The notes: a model not told the origin generated them from the letters alone. Positions 52,000 through 62,040 are shown, counted from the stretch's first letter. The stretch: 64,000 bases of DNA from JAJZGK01 sp035538795 (GCA_035538795.1 DATLJS010000029.1:248001-312000); one strand, 5' to 3'. A program made the numbers and translations.

Positions 52000-53088
52000 T
52001 TATTTCGCGACTGAGCTCTGGTCCATGGTCGGATAATCCGTGTAGCCACGCTCTTCGCCTTGATAGAACGTCGCAGGATCGACTTGGTTGAGCGGTGCCC
52101 CCGCCTTGATCCTGGCAACCAAATCGGGGTTGGCCAGAAAGGCAGAGCCAAACGATACGAAGTCAGTTTCACCGGCAGCGATAGCCGCTTCGGCCCGATC
52201 AGCGTCATAACCGCCATTGGCAATGTAGGTTCCGCCAAAACGCCGCCTGAACGCAACGAAATCGAACTCGCCTTGCCCAAGTTGCATGGCGTGAAGGTAG
52301 GCCAATCCATAGCGCCCCAGCATTTCAGCGGCATAGCCGAACGTGGCAGCAGGATTGCTGTCGCTCATAGAGAAACCATCAAAAATCGGCGACAGGCGGA
52401 CGCCAACACGGTCTGCGCCCCACACCGGAATGACGGCCTCGACCACCTCACGCAGGAAGCGGGCGCGATTTTCCACCGATCCACCATAGTTGTCAGTCCG
52501 CTGATTGGCGCCATCCCGCAGGAACTGGTCGATCAGGTAGCCGTTGGCACCATGGATCTCGACGCCATCGAAACCGGCACGTTTGGCATTTTCTGCCGCG
52601 ATACGGAAGTCGCGAACGACGCTGGGGATTTCATAGGCTTCAAGAGCGCGCGGGGTCTCGAAATCTTTCATGCCCTGGAATGTGAAAATCTGACCATCCG
52701 GCTTGATGGCTGAGGGGGCCACCGGCAGCGAATCATCCCCATAGACGACCGGGTGCGACATGCGGCCGACATGCCAGATCTGAAGGAAGATCCGCCCGCC
52801 TTCAGCATGAACGGCATCCGTCACCAGCTTCCAACCGGCGATCTGGGCATCGGAATAGATGCCCGGCGTCCGCGGATACCCGGTGCCCTGCGGAGAGATT
52901 TGCGACGCTTCGGTGATGATCAAGCCAGCCGAAGCGCGCTGGCGATAATATTCAGCGATCAACGGGGTGGCGACGTTACCGTCACCCGCCCGGCTGCGGG
53001 TCAGCGGGGCCATGATCATGCGGTTCGGCAACTGCAATGCGCCCAATCGGGTCGGGGTAAGCAGTTTCGGATGGTTTTGCTGCGACAT
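52000..53088 (-). CDS. Old Yellow Enzyme-family alkene reductase (NemA-like)
   Basis: A 362-residue FMN-dependent NADPH:ene reductase. PLTRSRA and GTGYPRTPGIYSDAQ begin the TIM barrel; GVEIHGANGYLIDQFLRDG has the His-Asn active-site pair; NQRTDNYGGSVENRARFLREVV is the family signature. It reduces activated alkenes, quinones and nitro compounds. ATG 53088 is chosen: AGGAG lies 7 bases before it, while ATG 53094 is too close. It is divergent from a LysR regulator. Confidence 0.94.
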   Translation of the reverse strand: MSQQNHPKLLTPTRLGALQLPNRMIMAPLTRSRAGDGNVATPLIAEYYRQRASAGLIITEASQISPQGTGYPRTPGIYSDAQIAGWKLVTDAVHAEGGRIFLQIWHVGRMSHPVVYGDDSLPVAPSAIKPDGQIFTFQGMKDFETPRALEAYEIPSVVRDFRIAAENAKRAGFDGVEIHGANGYLIDQFLRDGANQRTDNYGGSVENRARFLREVVEAVIPVWGADRVGVRLSPIFDGFSMSDSNPAATFGYAAEMLGRYGLAYLHAMQLGQGEFDFVAFRRRFGGTYIANGGYDADRAEAAIAAGETDFVSFGSAFLANPDLVARIKAGAPLNQVDPATFYQGEERGYTDYPTMDQSSVAK

Positions 53089-53218
53089 CGTCATTCTCCT
53101 GTGCACTGTGAGCCTGTGGGCTCTCTGGCTGTTTGCATGCCACGACTATACGGGCGCACCAATGGGGTGATAAGTTAGGAAGATCACCAAGGATCAGTGC
53201 TGTGGAGCACCAATTGCC

Positions 53219-54151
53219 ATGGACGATCTCAACGACCTGTATTACTTCGCTTCGGTGGCACAACACCGGGGCTTCACCGCCGCCGCCCGAGCCACCGGCA
53301 TCGAAAAGACCCGCCTGTCCCGCAGAGTGGCGGCGCTGGAAGGGCGTTTGGGAGTGCGGCTTCTGCAACGCACGACGCGCAGCTTCGCCTTGACGGAAGC
53401 TGGTGAACGGTTTCACGCTCATTGTTTGGCCGTGTTGGACGGAGCCCGGACTGCATTCGACAGCGTGGCCGATTTACGCCGTGAACCGTCAGGTACTGTC
53501 AGGGTCAGTTGCTCGCAGGCGCTGGCGCAAAACTACCTCGCGCCCATTTTGGTGGATTATCTAGCAGCCCATCCCAAGGTTCGTTTGGAACTCGATGCGT
53601 CCGACCGCGATGTAAATCTGGTGGAAGAGCGCTTCGATTTAGCGATTCGTTGCCGCGCGCGGATTGAGGAAAGCTCCGGGTTGGTGGCCCGCTTGATCAA
53701 CACCGCTCGCCATCTATTGGTTGCCAGCCGCAATTATCTCGATCAGCAAGGACGGCCGGATTCGCCAAAGTCGCTGTTCACTCATGCCACCATCTGTCGC
53801 CCTGGAGATCTCTACGATGACGAGTACCGCTGGGCGCTAGTCGAGCAGCACGGCGGTGAAATTCTAGCGCCACTTATGCCGCGCCTCGTCAGCGACGACC
53901 TAAGAATTCATGTGGAAGCGGCCCAACGCGGCATGGGTATCGCATTACTGCCCGAGCCAGTCGTCGCCTCAGCCCTAAAAGCGGGCCTGCTGGAGCAAGC
54001 TCTGCCGGATTGGACAGGTGTAGTGCATCGGCTGGTCCTGCTTTACCCCACCCCGCGCGGAATGTTGCCTTCGGTCCGCAGCTTGATCGACTATTTACTG
54101 GCTCGCCTATCGACCAGCATCGAAGCCGACAGCGGTCTTGGTCAGTCGTAG
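53219..54151 (+). CDS. LysR-family transcriptional regulator
   Basis: A 310-residue LysR regulator: DNA-binding domain LNDLYYFASVAQHRGFTAAAR with EKTRLSRRVAALEGRLGVRLL, residues 3-60, then the effector domain (GTVRVSCSQALAQNYL onwards). Divergent from the ene reductase across 130 bases, so it probably controls that gene and the pirin gene behind it. The inducer is not known. Confidence 0.93.
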   Translation: MDDLNDLYYFASVAQHRGFTAAARATGIEKTRLSRRVAALEGRLGVRLLQRTTRSFALTEAGERFHAHCLAVLDGARTAFDSVADLRREPSGTVRVSCSQALAQNYLAPILVDYLAAHPKVRLELDASDRDVNLVEERFDLAIRCRARIEESSGLVARLINTARHLLVASRNYLDQQGRPDSPKSLFTHATICRPGDLYDDEYRWALVEQHGGEILAPLMPRLVSDDLRIHVEAAQRGMGIALLPEPVVASALKAGLLEQALPDWTGVVHRLVLLYPTPRGMLPSVRSLIDYLLARLSTSIEADSGLGQS

Positions 54152-54181
54152 GGGCAATAAAAAGAGTGATCGAAAGCTCTC

Positions 54182-54835
54182 CTATTCCTGGCACATATCC
54201 GCTGCGATGGCGGACAGCCCTCCCGCAATAAATTTCTGAAAATGCTGGATGACGGCGTTCGGGTCAGAAAAGCCCGTAGTCGGTGCTGCCTGAGCAAGCA
54301 TTTGGCTGTTGCCGACCAGGAGTAGGGCGAACGGAGCAATGATGCTGAGACCGCACCGGGCGACTGCAGGGTGATCCGGCGGAACGCCAAGAATCTCGCT
54401 GATGAATGCTGTGGCCAGTTGCTTCTTTGGAAGAATTTCCCGTGCGAGCAAACTGGGGAACGCAGGCGATGGCGTCAGCATCTCTCTGCCTAGAATACGG
54501 AGCGGCCATGTAGATGATGCCGGCCCCAACACCGCGCGAAACATGCCATTGATGAAGGCGTTCAGCTTTTCGTGAGGGCTGCCGGGAGTGTCCGATATTT
54601 TCTTCAGGATCTCATATGCGAACAGGCGATGGTGAGCCTCTACCAAAACTTCGGCATACAGCCCATCAATGCCACCGAAATAGTAGTTCACAGCAGCCGA
54701 ATTGGTTCCAGCACGTTCAGCGATCTCTTTTCCCGTGGCTTGACCAAATCCTTTCTCGGCGAACACCTCACCGGCTGCCTCCAGAATGCTCTGCTTTGTC
54801 GCAGCGCCATCTTCCCGCCGTCCGGGCCGTGCCAT
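54182..54835 (-). CDS. TetR-family regulator (CerR/DUF1956-type C-terminus)
   Basis: A 217-residue repressor. Helix-turn-helix: TKQSILEAAGEVFAEKGFG, then KEIAERAGTNSAAVNYYFGG (residues 13-55); the ligand domain GMFRAVLGPASSTWPLRILGREM resembles the CerR/YbiH group that controls YbhGFSR-type exporters. A 25-base palindrome lies 50 bases upstream of its start. It is divergent from the receiver gene that leads the exporter genes, so it probably represses the exporter and itself. Confidence 0.9.
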   Translation of the reverse strand: MARPGRREDGAATKQSILEAAGEVFAEKGFGQATGKEIAERAGTNSAAVNYYFGGIDGLYAEVLVEAHHRLFAYEILKKISDTPGSPHEKLNAFINGMFRAVLGPASSTWPLRILGREMLTPSPAFPSLLAREILPKKQLATAFISEILGVPPDHPAVARCGLSIIAPFALLLVGNSQMLAQAAPTTGFSDPNAVIQHFQKFIAGGLSAIAADMCQE

Positions 54836-54884
54836 TTTTCTCTCCTAGAGCGTTACTCAAAGGACCATAGCGCCAGAAAATTTT

Positions 54885-54909
54885 AAATTCAAATTTCAAA
54901 TTTGAATTT
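54885..54909. promoter_or_regulatory. 25-base palindromic operator, probable TetR site
   Basis: AAATTCAAATTT-C-AAATTTGAATTT is a perfect palindrome centred at 54897, in the divergent region between the TetR gene and the exporter genes. Confidence 0.7.
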
Positions 54910-55013
54910 GACATCCAGTTTGCTCCGTACCATGCTGAAACTCGCTGGGAGCATCAGACAGGCGACCTATCCTTCCAAAATAAAAATGGGCGCCCTAGGC
55001 TGCGGAGGCGGAT

Positions 55014-55460
55014 ATGACTGAGAGGGGAAAATTAATACATAATATTGTGGAAAACGTAATTTTTGAGCCAAATGGGCATATGGCATTAGTGGCAGATGAT
55101 GAGCCATTATCATTAATGGTTATGGCCGAAATATTAGAGAAAATTGGGTACTTGGTTATTACGGCAAGCCATGGCCGTGAAGTGGTCGATCTTGCCCAGC
55201 AGCATACAGTATCTGTCATTATTACTGACATTGATATGCCGATTATGGATGGCTTGGAGGCGTCTCAAGCAATTCGAGTGCTTGGAGGTCGGTTAACCGC
55301 CATTCCGATTATTGCCGTTACGGCACGCAATGATCTGGATCCGGGGGCGGTGAAAGAGGCTGGCATCGACATGCTTTTTCAAAAAGGGGCCGATCTGTCA
55401 TCGCTGTTTGACGTACTGGCTGAGATCGCCGCCTTGCCTCGCCCTTCTGTCGCAATTTAG
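55014..55460 (+). CDS. Single-domain response regulator (CheY-like receiver)
   Basis: A 148-residue stand-alone receiver. MALVADDEPLSLMVMAEIL has the acidic pair near residue 28, IITDIDMPIMDGLEA the phosphorylatable Asp near 72, IAVTARND the Thr-like switch, and FQKGADL the Lys. No output domain is present. It directly precedes the exporter genes by 33 bases, an unusual place for a CheY-like protein. No kinase is nearby except the MASE1 kinase about 10 kb away. The first ~23 residues are not part of the receiver. Confidence 0.88.
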   Translation: MTERGKLIHNIVENVIFEPNGHMALVADDEPLSLMVMAEILEKIGYLVITASHGREVVDLAQQHTVSVIITDIDMPIMDGLEASQAIRVLGGRLTAIPIIAVTARNDLDPGAVKEAGIDMLFQKGADLSSLFDVLAEIAALPRPSVAI

Positions 55461-55492
55461 GCAAATAACTGCTCCTACACGGAAACAATCTC

Positions 55493-56515
55493 ATGAAAAA
55501 GATCGCTCGTGTTCTTCCTCCCATTCTCGTTTTGACCGCGATAGGGAGTGGGGCCGGATGGTGGCATTACCATCACTCTACTCCGGACGGACTTTTGACC
55601 GTTTACGGCAATGTCGATTTGCGCCAGGCGTCAGTTCCCTTCAATGGGACTGAGAGAATCGCGGAGGTCTTAGTTGAGGAAGGCCATCTGGTCCACCAAG
55701 GGCAGTTGCTCGCACGTTTGGACACCAGTCGCCTTCAACCGCAGCTAGAGCAGAGCATTGCTGCCGTAGAGGCCCAAAAAGCCGTCGTTGAAAGATTGCA
55801 TAACGGCAATCGACCCGAGGAAATAGCCCAGGCGCGAGCCAATCTGGTATCCGCAAAAGCGGATGCCGAGAACACCAATGCCCAATACCTGCGGCGCAAA
55901 GCCTTGGTCTCGATTTCCGCCGTAAGTCAGCAGGATGTCGATGTGGCGAAAGCCGCCGATGATGTCGCCATTGCCAAAGTAGCGGTGGCTCAGAAGGCTC
56001 TCGAATTGGAGGTCATTGGGCCACGAGCAGAGGACATCGCTCAAGCCGAAGCACAATTGCACGGCAATGAGGCTCAACTGGCCCTGCTGCGGCAACAGTT
56101 GGCCGATGCGGAGCTGCGCGCACCGTTCGACGCAGTGGTTCGCTCACGACTCATGGAGCCGGGCGAAATGGCATCGCCAAGCAAGCCGGTGTTCTCTCTG
56201 GCGACCCTCGGTACTAAGTGGGTGCGAGCTTATGTGCCCGAATCAAACCTAGGACAGTTGCATGAAGGCGAACAGGCAAAAATCAATATCGACAGCCTGC
56301 CGGATCGCAGCCTTGAGGGTTGGGTAGGCTTTATCTCTCCGGTAGCGGAATTTACGCCCAAAGCGGTCCAGACCGAAGATTTGCGAACCAGCCTAGTCTA
56401 CGAAGTTCGGATATTCGTCACCGACACCAATAATGTCCTGCGCTTGGGCATGCCCGCCACCGTTCAGATTATGACTGAAGCCTCCAAGAGCGCGAGCACC
56501 GCGCCCGCACAATGA
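55493..56515 (+). CDS. HlyD/YbhG-type periplasmic adaptor of an ABC exporter
   Basis: A 340-residue membrane fusion protein. An N-terminal membrane anchor (PPILVLTAIGSGAGWWHYH) is followed by a lipoyl-like half (YGNVDLRQASVPFNGTERI), a long helical hairpin (residues 75-195), the second lipoyl half (LRAPFDAVVRSRLMEPGEM) and a beta-barrel (GTKWVRAYVPESNLGQL). It links the inner-membrane ABC transporter to the outer-membrane channel. Its stop overlaps the ATPase start (ATGA). Confidence 0.93.
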   Translation: MKKIARVLPPILVLTAIGSGAGWWHYHHSTPDGLLTVYGNVDLRQASVPFNGTERIAEVLVEEGHLVHQGQLLARLDTSRLQPQLEQSIAAVEAQKAVVERLHNGNRPEEIAQARANLVSAKADAENTNAQYLRRKALVSISAVSQQDVDVAKAADDVAIAKVAVAQKALELEVIGPRAEDIAQAEAQLHGNEAQLALLRQQLADAELRAPFDAVVRSRLMEPGEMASPSKPVFSLATLGTKWVRAYVPESNLGQLHEGEQAKINIDSLPDRSLEGWVGFISPVAEFTPKAVQTEDLRTSLVYEVRIFVTDTNNVLRLGMPATVQIMTEASKSASTAPAQ

Positions 56516-58272
56516 CCCCCGAATCGATGCCGGCCATTCCGGTCGAAATTCTGGATGTTCATAAGAGCTTCCTGCGAGACAAAACCGAGACTGTGAAGGC
56601 TCTCGATGGAGTGTCGTTCGTGGCGCAACGAGAAACTTTGACAGCTCTCGTTGGGCCTGACGGTGCTGGCAAAACCACCGTGCTACGGATGCTGGCGGGA
56701 TTGGTGTCGGCCGATGGTGGTCGGGTGACGGTCTTGGGTATTGACGCGGCTGTCGATCCGCAGGCGGTGCAGGATCGCATAGGCTATATGCCGCAGAAAT
56801 TTGGCTTGTATGAGGATCTAAGCGTCCAACAAAACCTCGATCTCTATGCCGACTTACATGGCGTAAGTCTGGCGCAAAGAGCCGAAATATATCCCCGTTT
56901 ATTGGCGATGACGAACTTAGGCGAGTTCACCGAACGGCTTGCGGGCGCGCTCTCTGGCGGCATGAAGCAAAAGCTTGGGCTTGCCTGCACCCTGGTGCGG
57001 TCCCCCGATCTGCTACTGCTTGACGAGCCAACCGTTGGCGTCGACCCGTTATCGCGTCAGGAATTGTGGGAGATCGTTCGGCATCTTGTCAAGGTAGAGG
57101 GATTGGCTGTGGTGGTGAGCACCTCCTACCTGGACGAGGCCGAGTTTTGCGACCACATCGTCGCCTTGCATCAAGGACGGATTCTGGCCGAGGGAAGGCC
57201 AGCCGAGATTACTGCACGAGCAGCCAATCGTGTGTTTATGGCTACCGCCGATGGCGTGGCTGCCCGCACCCTACAGGCACGCCTTTTCAATCTGCCGGGT
57301 GTGGTGGACGCGGTACCCGAAGCCGGGGGTGTCCGCTTAGTCACGGAGACATCGGACCCGGGCGCTTTCTCCTCCATCGAAGGCGGGTTGGCTCTGGAGC
57401 CTGTGACGCCTCGCTTCGAGGACGGCTTCATGATGCTGTTCAAAGCCGCAGTGGGAGAACGACACACCGCTGTTATTGAATTGAGCCATTGCCCTGGTGG
57501 CGAGAGTGGTGCCGTGACAGTCGAGGTGCGGGACCTGTTGCGAACCTTCGGTGACTTCACCGCCGTGAACCATGTCTCATTCGAGGTTCGCCGTGGTGAA
57601 ATTTATGGACTTCTCGGGCCGAATGGCGCTGGGAAAAGCACGACCTTCCGCATGCTGTGCGGTCTGATCGCCGCAAGTGGCGGCACCCTCCGTGTTGCTG
57701 GGGCCGACCTAAGAACATCGCGGGCGGAGGCACGGGCCAAGCTTGGCTACGTCGCCCAGAAATTCTCGCTGTACGGCGACCTGTCGGTTGACCAGAACCT
57801 AGATTTCTTTGCTGGAGCCTACGGTCTGCGTGGGGCTCGCAAAAAGGAACGCATCGCCTGGGCCAAAGAGCAGTTTGAGTTGGGCGACATGTCGTCGCTG
57901 CCCAGTGGCCGGTTGCCTGGCGGTTACAAGCAGAGATTGGCTATGGCCGCCGCACTACTCCACGAACCCGATATCTTGTTCCTGGACGAGGCCACGAGCG
58001 GTGCGGATCCTCTCGCTCGTCGCGAGTTCTGGTGCCGCATTACCGCGCTTTCCGAGCAAGGGGTAACGGTGATCGTCACCACCCACTTCATGGAAGAAGC
58101 GGAATATTGCGACCGCATTGTCATTATGGATGGCGGTCGAGCGTTAGCAGAAGGTCCCCCCGCCGATATCCGCGCCAAAGCGGTTGGCGCGGATGGCCGA
58201 CAGCCGACCATGGAACATGCCTTCATCGCCATCGTCGAAGCGGCCCGTCGTGCCGCAAAGGAGGCGGCATGA
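56512..58272 (+). CDS. YbhF-type ABC transporter ATP-binding protein (tandem ATPase)
   Basis: A 586-residue fusion of two ABC ATPases. First: Walker A GPDGAGKTTVLR, signature LSGGMKQKLGLA, Walker B LLLLDEPTVGVDP (residues 45-235). Second: GPNGAGKSTTFR, LPGGYKQRLAMA, ILFLDEATSGADP (about 350-570). The second signature is atypical (LPGG), as in YbhF of E. coli. It drives the export through the two permeases that follow. Translationally coupled at both ends (ATGA). Confidence 0.94.
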   Translation: MTPESMPAIPVEILDVHKSFLRDKTETVKALDGVSFVAQRETLTALVGPDGAGKTTVLRMLAGLVSADGGRVTVLGIDAAVDPQAVQDRIGYMPQKFGLYEDLSVQQNLDLYADLHGVSLAQRAEIYPRLLAMTNLGEFTERLAGALSGGMKQKLGLACTLVRSPDLLLLDEPTVGVDPLSRQELWEIVRHLVKVEGLAVVVSTSYLDEAEFCDHIVALHQGRILAEGRPAEITARAANRVFMATADGVAARTLQARLFNLPGVVDAVPEAGGVRLVTETSDPGAFSSIEGGLALEPVTPRFEDGFMMLFKAAVGERHTAVIELSHCPGGESGAVTVEVRDLLRTFGDFTAVNHVSFEVRRGEIYGLLGPNGAGKSTTFRMLCGLIAASGGTLRVAGADLRTSRAEARAKLGYVAQKFSLYGDLSVDQNLDFFAGAYGLRGARKKERIAWAKEQFELGDMSSLPSGRLPGGYKQRLAMAAALLHEPDILFLDEATSGADPLARREFWCRITALSEQGVTVIVTTHFMEEAEYCDRIVIMDGGRALAEGPPADIRAKAVGADGRQPTMEHAFIAIVEAARRAAKEAA

Positions 58273-59417
58273 ACATTAAAATCCTACCAAAATCGCGCGC
58301 CGACAGCGTTCGTCGCATCGTCGCCTTAACCCGGAAAGAGACATGGCAGATTCTGCGCGACCCCAGCGCCATCGCCATCGGCATCGTATTGCCCTTGGTC
58401 CTGCTGATTTTATTTGGGTACGGCTTGTCATTCGACATCAAGCATCTGCCGGTTGCTCTCGTCGTTGAGCATTCTTCCGACGAGAGCTCCGGGGCTACAG
58501 CTGGCTTCCGGCTATCACCTTATTTCAGCGCCCAGCAGGTCGGCACCATGGCTGAGGCAGAAAAGTTGATGGCTAAAGGCAAGGCCCGTGCGGTCGTCCG
58601 TTTTCTGCCGCATTTCGCGCGCGACGCAGCTCTTGAGGAAGCCAGCGTCCAAGTCACGGTCAACGCCACCGATTCCAATACGGCCCGTATCGGTATCAGT
58701 TATGCCCAAGGAGCGATCGCGACTTGGCTTGCCCGAGATCAGGCCGAAGGACAGCCGATCACCCAAGGTGCGGATGTCAGCATCGAAAGCCGCATGTGGT
58801 TCAACGATGCCAACGAAAGCACTTGGTTCCTAGTGCCGGGGCTGATCGTGCTGGTGATGACCCTGATTGGAGCATTGCTGACCTCTTTGGTCATTGCCCG
58901 CGAATGGGAGCGGGGAACCTTTGAGGCGTTGTTTGCCACGCCCGTGCGTCCAGGCGAAATCCTGCTTAGCAAGACAGTGCCTTATTTCGTCATGGGTATG
59001 ATCGGCCTAGCTCTCTCGGTAATTGGCAGCCAAGTGCTGTTCGGCGTCCCGTTGCGTGGCTCGTTGTGGCTGCTGGTCCTCGTGTCGTCACTCTATCTGT
59101 TGGTGGCACTAGGGATCGGGCTGGTCATTTCCTCGGCGACGAAAAGTCAGTTCCTGGCCAACCAGATCACCTTTCTGGTCACCTTTTTGCCCGCCACCAT
59201 GCTGTCTGGCTTCATCTTCGACATTCGCAGCATGCCTCTGGGGCCGCAGATCGTTACCAAGATCTTTCCCGCCCGCTATTTCGTCAGCTCGTTGCAGACG
59301 TTGTTTTTGGCCGGCGACGTCTGGGCCGTCATTTTGCCTGATTGCGCCATTCTGACCGGCATGGCTGCTCTTCTGATGACAATGGCGATTCGTATGACCC
59401 GCAAGCGTATTGGATGA
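58269..59417 (+). CDS. ABC-2-type transporter permease (YbhS-like)
   Basis: A 382-residue membrane protein. One helix near residue 35 (AIAIGIVLPLVLLILFGYGLS), a large ~140-residue outer domain, then about five helices with REWERGTFEALFATPV before them, the ABC-2 permease pattern. It forms a heterodimer with the next gene. ATG 58269 overlaps the ATPase stop. Confidence 0.92.
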   Translation: MNIKILPKSRADSVRRIVALTRKETWQILRDPSAIAIGIVLPLVLLILFGYGLSFDIKHLPVALVVEHSSDESSGATAGFRLSPYFSAQQVGTMAEAEKLMAKGKARAVVRFLPHFARDAALEEASVQVTVNATDSNTARIGISYAQGAIATWLARDQAEGQPITQGADVSIESRMWFNDANESTWFLVPGLIVLVMTLIGALLTSLVIAREWERGTFEALFATPVRPGEILLSKTVPYFVMGMIGLALSVIGSQVLFGVPLRGSLWLLVLVSSLYLLVALGIGLVISSATKSQFLANQITFLVTFLPATMLSGFIFDIRSMPLGPQIVTKIFPARYFVSSLQTLFLAGDVWAVILPDCAILTGMAALLMTMAIRMTRKRIG

Positions 59418-59425
59418 GGTTCACT

Positions 59426-60547
59426 ATGATCGACACGCTGCTGCGTATCTACGCACTCATCCGAAAAGAATTGCTGGCAATTCTCAGCGACCGAAAAAGC
59501 CGCATCACGGTTTTCGTTCCGCCGATCCTGCAATGCCTAATCTTCGGCTATGCCGCCAGCTATGATCTTAACCATGTTCCCTATGTGATACTGGATCTCG
59601 ATCATTCCGCAGCCTCGCAGCAATTCATCGCCACACTGGATGGATCGGGTTATTTCGACCGGGTCGCAACACTGAGGCAAGCCACGGAAATCGCACCACA
59701 GATCACCAACAAGCGTGCGGTGCTGGCAGTGGTTGTCGAACGTGACTTTGAACGTCAATTGATGGCGGACCGTGTCGCTAAAATTCAGGTGATTTCGGAT
59801 GGACGCAACACCAACACCGCCGGTACTGCTCAGGGCTATGTCGGTACTATCGCTGCCGATTTCGCGCAGAAATGGCGCCAAGACAACGGTCGTGCGGCAC
59901 CATACGCAGTCCAGGTCTCCAGTCGTGCTTGGTATAACCCCAATCTGGAAACGCGATGGGACATGATTCCGTCACTGATTGGCACGATCACGATGATGAT
60001 GACCATGGTCTTGACCGCCATGTCAGTGGCGCGGGAACGTGAAGCCGGAACCTTCGAACAGCTTCTGGTCACCCCTTATCGACCGACCGAAATTATGATC
60101 GGCAAGGCGTTGCCGTGCATGCTGGTCGGCCTTGTTCAGGCGACGTCGATCCTGCTGGTGGCGCAATTGTGGTTCCGTATCCCGTTCGCCGGGTCTTACT
60201 TCATTCTCTATCTGAACCTCATCGAATTCCTGGCGGCGTCGGTGGGCATCGGCCTGTTCATCTCTTCGATTTCGCGCAACATGCAGCAAGCGATGATCGG
60301 CACAGTCGTGATCATGGTGCCGTTCATGCTGCTATCGGGTTTGACCACCCCGATCATGAACATGCCTGATATCCTGCAACTTTTTACTTACGCAAACCCC
60401 TTGCGTTACGCCATCAGCATGACTCGCCAAATTTATCTGGAAGGGGCCGGCATCATACAATTGCTACCCGAGATGCTGGCCTTGCTGGTGATCGCCGCTG
60501 CAACTCTTCCTGTTGCGGCTTGGATGTTCCGTAACCGTTTGGCTTAG
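59426..60547 (+). CDS. ABC-2-type transporter permease (YbhR-like)
   Basis: A 373-residue permease similar in plan to its neighbour: N-terminal helix (FVPPILQCLIFGYAASYDL), outer domain, and a C-terminal membrane bundle with AREREAGTFEQLLVTPYRPTEIM. ATG 59426 follows GAGG by 6 bases; ATG 59414, which overlaps the previous stop, is the alternative and adds four residues. In E. coli the YbhGFSR system exports chloramphenicol and cefoperazone or Na+; the substrate here is unknown. Confidence 0.92.
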   Translation: MIDTLLRIYALIRKELLAILSDRKSRITVFVPPILQCLIFGYAASYDLNHVPYVILDLDHSAASQQFIATLDGSGYFDRVATLRQATEIAPQITNKRAVLAVVVERDFERQLMADRVAKIQVISDGRNTNTAGTAQGYVGTIAADFAQKWRQDNGRAAPYAVQVSSRAWYNPNLETRWDMIPSLIGTITMMMTMVLTAMSVAREREAGTFEQLLVTPYRPTEIMIGKALPCMLVGLVQATSILLVAQLWFRIPFAGSYFILYLNLIEFLAASVGIGLFISSISRNMQQAMIGTVVIMVPFMLLSGLTTPIMNMPDILQLFTYANPLRYAISMTRQIYLEGAGIIQLLPEMLALLVIAAATLPVAAWMFRNRLA

Positions 60548-60612
60548 CGCCCTAAACTGCCCAGTGGGCATCTGTCGCGAGCCATTCCCCTCTTTTAGAG
60601 TACGAGACGATC

Positions 60613-62025
60613 ATGAAAAAAATCGCCCTCATTTCCAGTCTGGCACTGCTGTCTGCCTGCTCACTGATTCCTGACTACGAACGACCCGATATGCCTGTAT
60701 CCTCGGCTTGGCCAGAGGGACCGGCGACGAAGCAAGAAGGGCCGGAGGCATCTGGCAAGTCTCTCTGGGCTGATACCGCGTGGAAGGAATTTTTTACCGA
60801 TCCGACGCTTCAGGGGATAATTCAGAAGGCCCTGGATAATAATCGTGACCTACGGGTGGCAGCTCTCAATATCCAAGTCGCCCGTGCCGCCTATCGCGTC
60901 TCTGAAGCGGATTTATTGCCAACGGTCACGGCCGGTGGAAACGGTACGGAGCAGCATACTCCCAAGGGACTCAGTCAGTCCGTCCCCAAGCAGGAAGTCA
61001 CCGCACGTCAGTATAACGCTAATGTGGGTATTACCGCATTCGAGCTGGACTTGTTCGGGCGCGTGCGCAGCCTGAATGAGCAGGCGTTGGAAAGCTATTT
61101 CTCTACCGAGGAAGCTCGAACCTCCACCCAAATCGCGTTGATCGCCGAAGTGGCCAATGCCTATCTAACGTTGCTAGGCGACCGCAAGCAATTGGCACTG
61201 GCTGACGAAACCTTAGGTACTCGCCTCAAGTCGCTAGAGTTGATTGAGCGCAGCTTGGAACAAGGGATGAGCAATGAGCTCGACCGCGCCCAGGCTCGTT
61301 CAGCGGTGGAAACGGCTAGAGCCAGCCAAGCTCGCTATCTTCGCCAAGTCGATCAGGACGTCAACGCACTATCATTGCTGGTCGGTACCCAGGTCACTCC
61401 AGAGACGACAGGAGGGCGTCTGGACGGGGTCAGCCTGATTGAGGATCTTCCGGTTGGCCTTCCATCAGATATCTTGCTGCGTCGGCCCGACGTCATGCAG
61501 GCAGAACACGCCCTGAAGGCCGCTAACGCCAATATCGGAGCGGCACGGGCTGCGTTTTTCCCTAAAGTGACTTTGACCGGGTCGCTGGGGTACGCCAGCC
61601 CTACTCTGAGCAGCCTGTTCGAGTCTGGTTCCGGCGCTTGGTCTTTCGGCCCGTCCATTGATGTTCCCATCTTCGACGCCGGACGCAACCAAGCCAATTT
61701 GGACAGCGCCAAGGCTAGTCGAGATATCGCCGTCGCTCACTATGAAAAGGCGATTCAAACCGCATTCCGTGAAGTGTCCGATGGTTTAGCTGCACGTGGC
61801 ACCTTGCTCAGTCAGATGAATGCGCAAGCCTCCTTGGTGGCCGCGACGGAATCCAGCTACCGCCTGTCCGAAGCCCGCTATCGGCAGGGCGTGGACAGCT
61901 ATCTGAATGTGCTGGACGCAGAGCGCTCTCTTTTCACAGCCCAGCAGGACCTTATCCAAATTCAGGTTCAGCGTTTAGGAAACCTCGTTACGCTCTACAA
62001 AGTTCTTGGTGGCGGACGTTCCTGA
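60613..62025 (+). CDS. Outer-membrane efflux lipoprotein (TolC/NodT family)
   Basis: A 470-residue channel-forming lipoprotein. MKKIALISSLALLSAC ends in a lipobox with the lipidated Cys 16. Two repeats of the OEP fold follow, with FELDLFGRVRSLNEQA and LPSDILLRRPDVMQAEHAL typical of the NodT/OprM family. It supplies the outer-membrane channel for the exporter encoded upstream. It lies 65 bases after the permease and 15 bases before the TetR gene, so all are likely one operon. Confidence 0.93.
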   Translation: MKKIALISSLALLSACSLIPDYERPDMPVSSAWPEGPATKQEGPEASGKSLWADTAWKEFFTDPTLQGIIQKALDNNRDLRVAALNIQVARAAYRVSEADLLPTVTAGGNGTEQHTPKGLSQSVPKQEVTARQYNANVGITAFELDLFGRVRSLNEQALESYFSTEEARTSTQIALIAEVANAYLTLLGDRKQLALADETLGTRLKSLELIERSLEQGMSNELDRAQARSAVETARASQARYLRQVDQDVNALSLLVGTQVTPETTGGRLDGVSLIEDLPVGLPSDILLRRPDVMQAEHALKAANANIGAARAAFFPKVTLTGSLGYASPTLSSLFESGSGAWSFGPSIDVPIFDAGRNQANLDSAKASRDIAVAHYEKAIQTAFREVSDGLAARGTLLSQMNAQASLVAATESSYRLSEARYRQGVDSYLNVLDAERSLFTAQQDLIQIQVQRLGNLVTLYKVLGGGRS

Positions 62026-62040
62026 ATTTAGGAGAGAAAA

